DNA of 64,000 nt from Piper betle (taxonomy: Eukaryota > Streptophyta > Magnoliopsida > Piperales > Piperaceae). The stretch's first letter is position 1; each line of letters opens with the position of its first letter. Location of the stretch: contig JAURVB010009280.1 in assembly GCA_033002965.1 (NCBI GenBank), forward strand, positions 62,001 to 126,000. The letters are read 5' to 3'. Below are positions 12,441 to 24,370 of this stretch, piece after piece. The notes under the pieces were generated by a model. The model did no database searches, was not told the DNA's origin, and saw nothing but the letters and a program-made list of their open reading frames with translations. The translations under genes and the position numbers were made by a program.

Positions 12441-13996
12441 CTTTCATTTAGGGTAATTTGTTGATGTTTGTGCTTGCTTGGTGTGTTATGCTTGCTCTAG
12501 GTTGTAGCTTAGTATTTCTAGTTTCATTTAAGCATAATTTAAAGATTTTCTTGAATGTATACCATGAGATATGGCCATATCATGTTAGCATATTCACACA
12601 CTTCATCAACTATGATGTATCTCTATTAGATCTACCATATCTCATGTCTATGGCATCAGAAGAGTACGATCTTTGTTGCATTTTATTCTTGACTCATATA
12701 GCTTTGAATCAATGTACATTTTATGTATATCATGCTATAGTATCATGCCTTGATTATGTAAAAATTTCAAGTACAAGCTTCTCTGCTTGCATGCAGAATC
12801 TATGATGCCGCTTGTCTGATTTTTGTATCCACGTGTAGTTAGCTTCTATGTAGATTCTCTTGCTCATGTGTACATATAGGTATTAGTTACACCTCCATAA
12901 AGTTTTACATTAACATAAAATCATTAAGGGCATGAACATCATGTGTAATCAAGGACTACACACTTTTTTCTGTGAGGGATTATGTTAATGGTTGACGTAG
13001 GGCATGTAAAACCAACTACTACGAAGTATTCTAAAATCTTGAAAAAATTAATTTAAGTTCTACTAAGATTTTATTTGAAATTGGTAAAAAATGAGCATAA
13101 GCTTAGCTTGTTTTGGTGACAAGTAAATTACTCCTTCTGGAATTTGCAGAGAAGTAGGGTTTAACCTTAATCTATGTTGTTCATTGTAAAATTGGGTTAA
13201 TATGGTTTTTCGGGTGAAAAATTGTATGAAATTTTGCACAGTTATCATATTTAGGATTCTTTTAGGCACATATAAAATTTCAGGCCTATTAGATGCCTCA
13301 AAAGCCCATTCATAATTTTCCGCCCAACCCATGTAGGCCCAGTTCCAAATTCCTAAGATTTAGGCCTATAATCCATTGTTTCTTTAGAACAGCCTAAATA
13401 GCTTTTAAGGTAGAAGTCCAGAGCAATTATCCATAGAATATAGGATCATTAGAAGCCAATGAACCAAGCCCAATAATTTAGGTGTGTAACCAACCTATGA
13501 AATCTAGAAATAGCTCACTAAATAGATTTGATCCATGGTTTCTTTAGAATGACCCAGATATCTTTTATTCCTAATATTTTTTTGAGACTAGGCTCATGGT
13601 GTTAGAGGCCCAAAGGAATTATCCATAGAATCTAGGCCCATTAGAAGCTCGTGAGTCAAGCCCACTAATTGTGTAACCGAGCCCAAGAAATCAAGAAATA
13701 GCCCATTAAATAGATGAACTTAGAACTTAGTAAACCCATAGGTCTAGCCCACTATAAAAATTAGGTATATACCTTAGCCAATTAAGAGAAAGACCACCCA
13801 TGTTTTGCTCAATCAGTGCCTATTTAAGTGGTTAGAAAATTTGTCATAGTTTGTCAACCTAGGAATATTGGATTTGTATTTAATTTGGGCTGAGCTTAAT
13901 TAATCCTTAATATACCCTCAAGCCTTCTTAACCGTAATTAACCAACTTAATAGTAATTAGGATGTTTTAGTTTAATCACATATTGTTGCATGATTA
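12441..13996 (+). repeat. 5' LTR of the 12441-18770 gypsy (3'-truncated)
   Basis: It aligns with 17146-18255. The frame at 12458-12805 lies in the LTR and is not a gene. Homology ends at 'gttgcatgatt' (13996), after which the internal region starts abruptly. Confidence 0.6.
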
Positions 13997-14039
13997 AATT
14001 AAAACACCCTAATTAGGCTAATTAATTCCAGCGTGCATG

Positions 14040-14664
14040 AGCGAAGGGCCCAACATAGGGAGTGTTGAGATGACCATTTTGTGAAGAATGATGAGCATCT
14101 ATTGTTGAACAATATCGATCCTAAGGTGGCTGTTGAGTTGTTCAACAAAGAAGACAATGTATTGCAGCAAATGAGATGTCCACTTGAGTTATCGGTGCGA
14201 GTGGCCACCAGAGCGATGTAGAGGATGGGAAAGATATGGTAGAAATCCGATCACTCCACCTATCTTCACAACAAGCAGCTAGAGAGGATTGCATGGCTAG
14301 AGTTTAGGGATTCTTTTATGCCTAGTACTCCTCGACTGCTCAAAGTTGGAAAAAGATGGATTTCTAGGCATTGGGGCAAGGGGATATGACTATGCCTGGC
14401 TATCAAGGGAGATTCCTCACTCTCAAGAGGCTTACAGCAGGGTGCTTTGCTACCATGAGAGAAAGGGTAGAGAAATTTGTTGCAGGTTTGAGATTGAGTC
14501 TTTCATTGGTCGTGGCATCTTTTGCTTATGCCACCCTAACTGAGGCAATCATGAGGACGTTGGACGTTGAGAACACCCATGAGAGACATCATATGGCTAG
14601 GGCTAGTATGGTCGAAGAGGCCAGTAGGGCTAGCGTAGTTAGCTACATGGCCAGAGATAGGTAG
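14040..14664 (+). pseudogene. gag remnant of the 12441-18770 gypsy
   Basis: The frame at 14371-14664 reads YQGRFLTLKRLTAG...ERVEKFVAGLR, which resembles the capsid segment of gypsy Gag (Y..RF..L.RFAP...... ..RF..GL). It continues with a helical Ala/Arg-rich stretch. Upstream pieces at 14040-14340 contain stops. No CCHC knuckle is seen in a clean frame. The product would have been the structural nucleocapsid precursor. Confidence 0.55.
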
Positions 14665-15054
14665 GGTTGGCTATAGTTGATGCCGGGTAGATACAGATGG
14701 TAGATGTTAGGCAGGTAGATGGGCAGGTCGGTGATCATGGTGAGAGACCTCCGTAGTAGGGCAAAGTTTATGCATCCACAACTAAGAAGGTGGTCTAGGA
14801 AGTGGCCATCATTACAAGTTCACTTCTCATCCATTCAGTTCCTGTAGTTGTTTTCTTTTTACTCTAGTAATACTCATACGTACATCTCTAGAACGCTTGT
14901 TGATAGGATTGGTGTGCCTGTAGATAATTTAGGGTATGATCAGGTAGTGTCTACTCCTACTAGAGCAGTTCTCACCACTAGTGTGTGTGTGTGAGGGATG
15001 TTGTCATAGTTATCTAGTGGTGTACCCTTTCTACTAATTTTATAGTGTTAGCAA

Positions 15055-17144
15055 TGAGGAGTTTGACATGATATTTGGCAAGGACTAGATGACTAGACAC
15101 CAAGTTATCATTGATTACTTGAAGAAAAAGGATCGATTTTGCCTGAAGAGAAATGTGAAGATCTCCTTCCAGGGTATAGGTAAAGATAGAGGTAGTAGTC
15201 TGATCTCATATCAAATGACAAAGACTAATTGACAAATGTTATGAGGTGTTTCTAGCAATAGTTGTTGCCACTAAAGGGTAGTCATGCCCAATAGTATCAG
15301 ATATACCAGTGGTTAGTGAGTTTGCATATGTTTTCCCTGAGGAGGTTCGTGGTTTGCCACTAGCGAGAGAGGTAGAGTTTGGGACTAATGTGTTGCCTGG
15401 TACTATGCCTATCCCTTTGGCGCTCTACTAGATGACTCCGCTTGAGTTCCGTGGGCTCAAGACCTAGTTGAAGGAATTACTAGAGCAAAGACTCATCTGC
15501 CTGAGCATCTCACCCTAGATTGCTTCTATCCTCTTCGTTAGGAAAAAGGATGGTAGCATGAGGTTGTATATCGACTACTGAATGCTTAACCAAGTGATGG
15601 TGAAAAACTGTTACCCATATCCACAGATTGATGATCTGTTTGATCAACTTGCTGGTGTAGTAGTATTTTCGATCTTCAGTTTGGCTATCATCAGCTTCAG
15701 ATTAAGTAAGAGCATATTTTGAAGACAAATTTCAGGGTTTGATATAGCAACTACAAGTGCCTAGTCATGCCGTTTGGGCTAACTAATGCACGTACAACAT
15801 TCATGGACTTGATGAATAGAGTCTTCCTGCCAAACTTGGATCAATTTGTGATTGTGCTTATGGACGACATTCTGATATAGTCCAGGTCGAGACAGGAGCA
15901 TGAGGCATATTTGTGAACAACTTTGTAGACTTTGAGGAAGCATTGTCTTTAGCAAAGCTCTCCAAGTGTGATTTCTAGCTATCTGAGTTTGTGTTCCTAG
16001 GACATGTGGTATCAACAACAGGCACAGTAGTAGATCCAGCTAAGGTTGAGGCAATACAGAGATGGCAAAGCCTACTTTGATGACCGGGATATGGAGTTTC
16101 ATTGGCTTAGTTGGAACTATGGGAGGTTCATGCATATATTTTCATCCTTCGCAGCCCCTCTCATATGGCTGACAAGGAAGGACAAATGTTTTATGTGGAC
16201 TAACGAGTGCAAGCAAAATTTTTAGACTCTAAAGAAGTGACTCATGACAATGCTAGTATTGAGCTTACCGGGTGGCCACGATGATTTTGTACTATACAGT
16301 GATATTTCAAGCATTGGATTGGTATTTGTGTTGATGCATAGAGGCCAAGTTATTGTTTATGCATCCAGACAACTAAAGGTCCTTGAGAAGAATTTCTGAC
16401 ACTAACTGTAATAGTGTTTACAGTGAGGATATGGAGACACTATCTATATGGAGTATCCTTCTACGTCTTAAGTGATCACAAAAGATTGAAGTACATCTTC
16501 ACAGAGAATGACTTGAATAGTAGACAATAGAGATGGTTTGAGTTTTTAGCAGATTTTGATATAAAAATTGCCTACCACCTAGGTAAGACAAATATGGTTT
16601 TCAATTCACTCAGTAGGAGGCAAGTGATGTGTGGGGCTAGACTCTCAGCTATGGGGATCAAATATGAGGATTAGTGAGAGGATGTTGCAGACAGCTAGTT
16701 AGTGGTAGTGTGGCCTAGATTGACTAATAGTTTATCGATTGTTGACCGTATCAAGTAGGTTCAGGTAGATGATGAGCCACCAAAGTAGTGGTGCACATAG
16801 GGCATGTATATGGGCCTAGTCAGGGATAGAAGAACCCTATATAGGGTGAAAGGGTGGTTATATGTTCCAAACATACTAGAACATCCAAGATTACGTGAGG
16901 AAATCCTTCACGAGGCCCATTACTCAAGGTTTACAGTGGCTTGGGCTTCGTAAAACTTTATCATGAAGCATACCAATCTTACTTGTGTCTGGGGCTAAAG
17001 AAAGTTGTTCTCAATAACCTGTTGAAATGTTTTGTCTATCAGTGGGTCAAGATCGAGCACTAAAGACCAAGAGGACTTCTACAACCATTACTACCTCCTA
17101 AGTTGAAGTGGGATTGGATCGCGTGTGACTTCATGACTCGTCTG
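15055..17144 (+). pseudogene. pol remnant (PR-RT-RNase H-integrase) of the 12441-18770 gypsy
   Basis: In order: a post-protease segment (FDMIFGKDWMTRHQVIIDY at 15059-15115), the RT start (VFPEEVRGLPL near 15330, then [16 protein letters not shown] near 15530-15578), the RT active-site region (LMDDILI near 15857, replacing the usual VDDIL) and FLGHVV near 15990. RNase H follows at about 16200-16640 ([23 protein letters not shown]). The integrase zinc-binding region is near 16850-16990 and the core start is WDWIACDF near 17110. Stop codons, several of TGG-to-TAG type, and shifts run throughout. Integrase is cut after its first catalytic Asp and fused directly to LTR sequence at about 17144. Confidence 0.75.
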
Positions 17145-18770
17145 TTGCATTTTGTTCCTGACTCACATAGCTTTGCATCCATAAACATTTTGTGTATATC
17201 CTGCTATTCTATCATGCCTTGATCATAATAGAAATGTCATGTATAAGCTACTTCGCTTGTATTCTTGATTTGTGAGGCTACTTGTGTGATTATTGTATCC
17301 ATGTGTAGTTAGCTATTATGTAGATGCTCTTGCTCATGTGTAGTTATAGGGATGAGCTATATCTATATAAAGTTTCATACTAAAATGACATCACTAAAGG
17401 CATGAACATCATGAGTAATCAAGGACTACACACAATGTTTTGTGAGGGACCGTGTTAATGGTCAAATTAGGGTAAGTGAAACCAACTACTAAGAAACCTT
17501 CTAAATTCCTAAGAAAATTAAGCTAAGTTATACTTCGTGTATAATTGAAATTCATTTTTCTAGAATGTGTAGAGAAGAGGAGTTTAACCCTAATCTCTAT
17601 CATTATTTGTAAAATTTGGTTAATATAGTTGGATGCAAAATTCCTCGGACATCATATTATGAACATTTAAGGCACATGCTAAATTTAAAACCTATGAGAT
17701 ATCTTTAAAGCTCATTAGTAATTTTCTTCCCATCCTATGTAGGACCAGTTTCAAAATTCCTAAGATTTTGACCCATGATCTGTGGTTTCCTTAGGATGAC
17801 CTAAATATCCCCTAGGCCCAATTTTTTTAGAGGCTAGGCCCATTGTATTGGAAGCACAAAAGAATTATCTGTAGAATTTAGGCTCACTAGAAGCCCATGA
17901 ACCAAACCCACTAATTTAGTTGTGTATCCTAGCCTATGAAATTTATAAATAGTCCATTAAATAGATGTACTTCGAAACTCAATATGCCCATAGGTCGGGC
18001 CCACTATAAAAGTAGGTATATACCTTAGTCTATTAGCAATAAGACCACCAATTTTCGGTCCAATTAGAGCCCAATGTGGTTAGAAAATTCGTCCAAATTC
18101 GGCAGACCTAGGAACTCCAGATTTATTTAATTAGGGTTTGGTTAAATTAATACTTAATGACCTAAGACTTTTTACCATAATTAAAAAACTTAATAGTAGT
18201 TAGGGTGCAATTAATTAGCTTAATTAAGGTGTTTTAGTTTAGTCATGTATTGTTGTATGATTCCAAGGTTTGCCTTCGGTTGTGTACCTTAGAGTTTGAT
18301 TAGTTCATCTCATTCTAGGACACGCAAAGTGCGCTTGCCATGCTAGGTCGATGAGCTCTATTTACCAGGTCTATAGGTTTACCTATGCTTGAAGTCTTTG
18401 CTTGACTCAATGATTGAGGTTTAGCTGTAGTTATTTTGTTAGGATGATATTAGTGGTATTTTATCGGATCAAACTATGACTAGGCCATCTAGCCGAGCTT
18501 TTTCAATGTTTAACAAAAATTCAAGGTTGAGATTACTTTATATTTTTGAACTTATAAGATCTAATCAAGTATACTATGAATTCCCTACCCAAGCCTTATA
18601 AGTATGTATATGAGGGGTTTCATCTTTGCGACTTGAGATTTAAGTAGATACAAATAATGTGTAAGTACCGCTCCTACCTAGAGTAGTACAGTATGGGTCT
18701 TAGGTGCTTATGGGTGTGTTAACCAATTATTATATTATTTCCTAACCATTGCCATGTAGGGTGTTATACC
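17145..18770 (+). repeat. 3' LTR of the 12441-18770 gypsy (5'-truncated)
   Basis: It begins with 'ttgcattttgttcctgactc', matching 12676 of the left LTR, and runs through 'gttgtatgattccaagg', beyond where the left copy stops. The likely terminus is at 'gggtgttata' near 18770, though the end is not fixed by a target duplication. Confidence 0.55.
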
Positions 18771-20049
18771 CTGGATCAAATGTAATAAGTCTTCTAGAGG
18801 GTGCTAAGCCAAATGTCTTGAAATTGATGAGGGGCTATACCAGGTACACAAAACCCCTATTTTGCAATATTGTGGCTTGTTGAAGAAATGTGGATTAAAG
18901 GAGCACATGGCTAATACTCTTTGAAGAGTCCACATGAAGACTAGATGTTAGGGTATGTACCTGAGGATCGCTACGGTCAATGTTTTAAATTTTCTTCTAT
19001 GTTAAGGGTATGTGGAACAACAGGTAACTACAACCCTCATATAACTTCCAACATCATGTCATTACGTAATAAGTTACATAAAAATCAAGGATGAAACCTA
19101 AGTATAAGAACCAGCTCATTCATATAATTAAAACTCAACTTCTTTGTTGTAGCGGGGGTGCATCTCTTCTACAATACAGAGCAATCATTGCATCTTTTAA
19201 AGTTAGTATCTTAGTTATAGTGGGGATGTGCCTCCTATAAAACTTGGAGCTAGTATATTGGCATGTTTAAAGCCCTCCCTATAGTGCATGATGTAAACAT
19301 GCATACAATTGTTGCCCCACGCAAGTTCCTTCATCTTAAATCTCCTAGAGGTTTAAGATCTACTTCGGTAATGTTAATTAGATTTTAGTTAGTTTGACGA
19401 GTAGTTTGCCAAGTTTATCATCATGATTCGGTTCAGCATTAGGTCGAATCGTGGTGTTACAGTTGGTCTTGTCGGGCAAGAATATGGACATCTCCGGCAG
19501 GGGACCTGATTGGCGGTGAGTCACTGAGACTTTGGGCTCGCAATAGTGAATCAAAGGTGTCAAATCGGCAGTAGTGACGCTTGGTTCTGGTGACAACATG
19601 TCCGGTCACGGTTTGAGTTTTAAACAAATAAATTTCCCAATTTGTTCGGTTACTGAATGACTAACCGATTTTCAACCGTTTGCCATTTTGTTGTGAAAAT
19701 AAAATTTTCTTCATACATTCGGCCAATCAAACTCTCAACGGATCACTAGTAGAACTCTGGAAAATCGAGACTGAAGCAAAATGTTGGATTTTCCAATTCC
19801 TTAACTTCATTTTGAGTATGTTTAGAGTATTTGGAAGAACACTTTAAAGATTGTAGCTTGTCTCAAGCATGATAAAAAATATTTTAAAAATTCCTCCAAT
19901 TTACATATGTATTTACAAGAAATTGAAAACTATACAAACTTATTGATATCCAATAAAATTTTTCAACAAGCGGGGTTGTAAAATCATTGAAGTCAAATTT
20001 ATACCTTTTGTAAAATCATTTGAAAACTGTACATATGTAATTAAAGTGG
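18771..20049. other. Unclassified repeat-derived DNA
   Basis: No gene is visible. The part 18771-18970 contains short reverse-complement similarity to 7225-7300. The stretches 19140-19260 hold two similar phrases ('gtagcgggggtgcatctc' and 'atagtggggatgtgcctc') about 60 bp apart. A 73-residue minus frame at 19378-19599 has no motif. Part of this should be the lost pol of the copia element, but no pol motif survives. Confidence 0.4.
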
Positions 20050-21760
20050 ATCAAGTTGTTAAGAAGTTAAAACCATTCTTGAGTTTTGGTACCTTTGGAA
20101 TCCACCTAGCTTTTCCCCTTTGGACAAGGGATCTCCACCTACATCTCCATTGCATGCCTCAAATTTTGCCACAATAGTGACAAGTACTTAAAGTGTGGAA
20201 GATGATTGCATGTTGACATGGCTTCTTCCCTTTCTTTGGGGCATGTCTTTGCTTCTCCATTGTCCTAGGGGCATATTGCACCATTTTTTCTTTCCTAAGG
20301 GCTTGAGTGCGCTTCTTCATTCGAACAAGCATGAGCTTCTTTCTGTCAGAAGTGCTTGCCTCTCATGTAAAGTCCTCACTAAGTGGAATAAAGGCTTTGA
20401 CAAATCAGAGGAGCATGTTGAATTTTATATTGTGCTTATGTCCCCATAATTCCAGCATAGAGGGCTCTTACTTTTTCGAAGCATGCTTGTGAGCTTGTGA
20501 GAAGCACTAGCATCTTGTTGAAGTCCCTATCCTTCGAAGCGAGTTCTTTTTGGAACTTCTCCTCTCTTGCCTTGGCATGTGTGGGCTCCAACTCCGTGCA
20601 TTTGAGTTTCTCCTCAAGGGCTTCTTTCTCTTCTTGGCCATACATATTGATCCTTATATGGCCATACATATTGATCTTCTATAGCAAGCATGAGCTCTTT
20701 GAAGGCTCTTTCAAAGTCTTCTTCCCTTTCTTCTTCTATGGCCATGAAGTAAAATTCTCCAAAGCTATCTTCACTCCCTTCGTCTTCTGATTCCATGGTA
20801 GCTTGGGGAACCTTCTTTTGCTTAGGGTCTTGATCCTTATTCTTGGTTGGACACTCACGCATCACATTGTCCAAACCCTTAGCATTTGTAGTATTGGATC
20901 TTGTCTTTTGGGGTTCCTCCTTCTTTTCCTTGGACTTCATCTCCTTTCTTTCTTCCACTTGTGTTATTGAGGTGTTGGCTCCTGTCTTCTTCTTGAAGAA
21001 CTTCTTGAACTTTCTTGTCAGTAGAGCCATCTCATCATCTAGGTCCTCATCTTCTTCTTGCATGCAGATCCTTAGGGCCAAATCCTTCTTCTTCTTCTGT
21101 TGGTCTCCATCTCCTCCTTGTTTGTTTGCAATGTGTGCTCATGAATGATGTGAGAACCAAGAAGCTCCTCCATGGTCATGGTGGCAAGGTCTTTTGCTTC
21201 CTCAATTGCCTATCACTTTGGGCCTCCATTTTTTTTTGGAAGAGATAGAAGAAGCTTGCGGTTGAGCATTGCCTATTCAATAGTCTTCCCATGCTCTTTG
21301 AGACTGAGCACAATATCATTAAACCTATTATACATTGCATTTATGTTATCATTTTCCTCCATCTTAAAGACCTTATATCAATGAGTTAGGAGGCTAATCT
21401 TATATTTTTTTACTTGAGAGGTTCCCTTATGTGTAACTTCAAGTAAATCCCATATTTCCTTTGGGTAGTGAAAAGGGAGACCTTGTTAAATTCTATCTCA
21501 TTCAAGGCACAATACAAGGCATTCATATCCTTTGCATTGATAGTATGCACCTTCTTCTCTTGTTGGCTCCAAGAATCCTTATTGAGAAGGGGATCATGGA
21601 GACCAAACAGTATAATTTACCAAACTTTAGAATCAATAGAGGATAAGAAAATTCTCATTCACGTCTTCCAATATTTGCCATTGGATCCATTGAAGTAGGA
21701 TGGTCTTGTAGTGGAAAGCCTTTGGTTTGTTTTGTCTTGTTATCCATCCTCTCCTAACCA
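20050..21760 (-). pseudogene. copia gag remnant
   Basis: Reading the minus strand from 21750: NKTKQTKGFPL near the start, then KEIWDLLEVTHKGTSQVKK near 21450-21400, which is the UBN2-type copia Gag motif. YNRFNDIVLSL is near 21320 and a helical acidic segment DEDLDDEMALLTRKFKKFFK lies at 21046-20990. A Lys/Glu-rich stretch follows, with CHC-like remains near 20170. The 155-residue open part is 20614-21081. A tandem 'gaccaatatgtatggccat' duplication is seen near 20640-20670 (QYVWPYKDQYVWP). Several frameshifts separate the pieces. PBS and LTR lie just to the right, consistent with gag being first in a minus-strand element. Confidence 0.75.
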
Positions 21761-21763
21761 AAA

Positions 21764-21775
21764 CTTTGATATCAA
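21764..21775 (-). promoter_or_regulatory. Copia primer-binding site
   Basis: The minus strand reads TTGATATCAAAG, followed by TTTTGGTTAGGAGAGG, close to the TGGTATCA-type initiator-Met PBS. It lies seven bases from the LTR edge at 21783. Confidence 0.6.
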
Positions 21776-21782
21776 TTAAAGG

Positions 21783-22132
21783 TGCACACCAAATGTGGTA
21801 GAGAATTAACTACAAATACATAGTGTAAATAGGCAGATCCCACAATCTTTAGGGTCCTTATATAGATCTCATGAATGAACAACAATGCTTAAACAGTTTA
21901 AGCATAAGTACATGATAAGCAAGTAAGCGCAAATGAAGTAAGACAGACAAATAGACATTATGAACTCAAGTAATAGTGTGTATGTGTGAGGCAAAATGAG
22001 CTCTGACCTAAATTGCTACTCTTTTGATGAACAAGACAAAACATACAAGTAGTCAAATGACCTAGAACTTGAGGGTACTTAACTCCCAATAGCTATGAAG
22101 TCAAACATAAGGGAGTTAAGCAAGTGTGCAAA
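21783..22132 (-). repeat. Copia LTR, right copy, first part
   Basis: It aligns with 11160-11520. Similarity stops near 22132, 30 bp before the Tekay-like element, so an earlier insertion or deletion broke the LTR here. Confidence 0.65.
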
Positions 22133-22162
22133 CTGAAAGAATAGGATCAAGGATAGAACTCT

Positions 22163-22795
22163 TGTAACACCCCGTTTCGGCTCACCCGCGAACCGACCCG
22201 GAAATGTCACCGGCGACCGAACCGTTTCGGCTCACCCGCGAACCGACCGAACCGTTTCGACTGTACGACGTCGGCGGCGGCGACAAGCACGAGGGGCGGC
22301 GAGGGTTTGGGTGAGAATGGTCGGGGAAGAAGAAAACTCACTCTAGTGGCAGATTCGTAAATACGTATTGACTCGATTCCTACTCGAGTCAAAATAATAG
22401 CTAGTTCATAATAAATTCTAAAAAAAATCTAGAAAAATATGGAAAAATTCTATAAAATAAAACAAACACAATAACATCCAAATGACATGCTCTATAACTA
22501 ATAACCCACCCGAATATAATCAAACGCGTCCTAATGCGTTATTCAGCCTAAAACTATTCTACGATCAAATAAAAATAACAATCAATACTGCATACCTCAA
22601 CATACTTGATAACCCATTTTTCATCATCTTTTAGGCGTTATCATCGTACATTTGAGCATACATGACCCTCATCGCTCATAACTCACAGCTGGCCTCAACT
22701 CAGCTCGCGGTCCATGAAGCTGACTCGATTCGAACCGACGGTTGAACCGACTGGTTCACTCCCGTAAAACTCTGGCTCGAGTCACGGGTTTTGCA
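22163..22795 (-). repeat. 3' LTR of the young element, internally deleted
   Basis: Only about 90 bp of one end and 535 bp of the other remain; about 2.7 kb present in the other LTR is missing. At the junction the phrase 'ccgtttcggctcacccgcg' is repeated (22172 and 22222), with a third partial copy at 22251. Confidence 0.9.
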
Positions 22796-22840
22796 ACCTT
22801 CCCTCCTTAGAAAAATTTCGTCCTCGAAATTTTAACTAAG
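22796..22840 (-). promoter_or_regulatory. Polypurine tract and conserved GAGGACGAAATT motif
   Basis: The minus strand reads CTAAGGAGGGAAGGT directly before the 3' LTR, preceded by TTTCGAGGACGAAATTTTTC. This is the plus-strand priming site context seen in Tekay/Del chromoviruses. Confidence 0.85.
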
Positions 22841-22899
22841 GAAGTTTCAACCATGTTCCTCATCTAAATGTACATGTTGGCGTAGTATCTGGTTGTGAA

Positions 22900-24331
22900 G
22901 CTGGTTGCTCGAACAACTCCGGGTATCACTTCCTCATCTCATCTTCTCGTTCCCACGTAGCTTCTTCAACTCCTCGTCGGGTCCATTGCACTCGTACTAG
23001 GGGAACTTCTTTTCTTCAGAGAATCTTCACTCTTCGGTCCAGGATTTGGACTGCATCCTCTGGGTACGTCAGGTCCGGTTGCAGCTCTACCTCTTTGAAG
23101 CTGACAACATGAGAGTTGTCAGGGTGATACTTCTTCAACATTGACACGTGGATGACATCATGCACAATTGATAGGTGAGGAGGCAATGCTAGCCTATATG
23201 CCACTGGTCCAATGCGCTCAATCACGTCAAAGGGTCCAATATAGCGTAGACTGAGTTTCCCTCGCGCCCCGATTCTCATGTTTCCCTTAGTCGGAGAGAC
23301 CTTCAGGAGAACGTGATCTCCTAACGTGAAATGAACCTCACGTCTACGCTGATCTGCGTAACTCTTTTGTCTATGTTGAGCTGACCTCATTCTTCTTCTA
23401 ATCCTCATTACCACCTCTTATGTCTGCTGGATCATTTCTGGCCCAACTATTACTGGTTCGCTGCCCTGCACCCAACACACTGGGGATCTGCATGGTCTAC
23501 CGTACAGTTCTTCGAACGGTGCCATTCCAATCGTGGCCTGATAGCTGTTATTGTAGGAGAATTCCACCAGAGGTAGGTGTTCTTCCGAACTCCCTCCGAA
23601 ATCCAGGATACATGTGTGAAGCAAGTCTTCCAGGGTCTGTATGGTTCTTTCCGTCTGTCCATCTGTTTGAGGATGGAAAGCTATGCTGAATCTCGATTCT
23701 GTGCCCATAGCTGCCTGAAAGGCCTTCCAAAATCGTGATGTGAACCTCGGATCCCTGTCTGATATGATCTCGCGCGGTACGCCATGTAAGCTGACTATCT
23801 GATCTCTATACAGCGTAGCCAATGTGGTCAGTGGGTAATCCATCCTGATTGGTATGAAGTGTACGCTCTTTGTAAGTCGATCCACTATGACCCATATAGC
23901 ATCCTTTTGTTGGCGGGTCTTAGGTAAACCAACTACAAAGTCGTAAGCTATACTCTCCCACTTCCACTCTGGGGTTTCCAACGGTTGTAGCATTCCACCT
24001 GGACGTACGTGCTCAGCGTTCACTTGCTGGTATACCAAACATCTAGCCACTGTATCTATACTTCTCTCTTCATTCCTGGCCACCAATAGGTTCGTCGGAC
24101 ATCGTGGTACATCTTCACTCCACCTGGGTGTCCTGAGCATCTCGACGTGTGAGCTTCGTGAAGAATAGTACTTCGAAGTCCAGGATACTCTGGAACATTA
24201 GGCACGAATAGTCGGCCTCTCAATCTGACTAATCCGTCTGTATCCCTGGCCAATTCCTGATGTGTTCCATGTTCCAACCATTGCTTCAACTGCGGATCTG
24301 CCTCCTGTGCAATCCGAATCTGCTCAAGCAC
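22900..24331 (-). pseudogene. Integrase with C-terminal chromodomain
   Basis: The zinc-binding part is at 24331-24056 (HEAHTSRCSGHPGGVKMY; H..H pair). The core is at 24000-23418 with catalytic Asp in SIAYDFVVGLP, Asp in IISDRDPRF and Glu in DGQTERTIQ, 35 residues on. The GPY/F segment is at 23280-23190 (RYIGPFDVIERIGPVAYRLALP). The chromodomain at about 23015-22920 (RKEVPLVRVQWTRRGVEEATW) lies in the same frame after a stop at 23016-23018, with another stop inside it. Frameshifts lie near 24100 and 23416. The function was cDNA insertion, with the chromodomain steering to heterochromatin (family knowledge). Confidence 0.85.
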
Positions 24332-24370
24332 GCTTGGTTGAATCGTAAGTCACGCCATCATCCCAACTAA

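Larger units (their letters stand above)
12441..18770 (+). mobile_element. Ty3/gypsy element, plus strand, heavily decayed
   Basis: Direct repeats at about 12660-13996 and 17146-18255 are diverged LTRs sharing 'atcaaggactacacac', 'accaactacta', 'gaccacccatttt/aatttt' and 'agtttaatcacatattgttg' type landmarks. Between them lie gag and pol fragments in plus orientation. The 3' LTR extends to about 18770 (gggtgttata). The 5' LTR lacks its last 500 bp and the internal leader, and the 3' LTR lacks its first part. It sits inside the copia element. The left edge is uncertain; I place it where copia LTR similarity ends. Confidence 0.6.

Noticed and set aside
12458..12805. 115-codon plus-strand frame with hydrophobic, Cys-rich sequence
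   Set aside because: It lies in an LTR whose diverged copy at 17146 does not keep the frame.
20843..21148. Plus-strand frames of 60-101 codons around 20195-21698
   Set aside because: They are antisense to the copia gag, whose UBN2-type motif reads on the minus strand.
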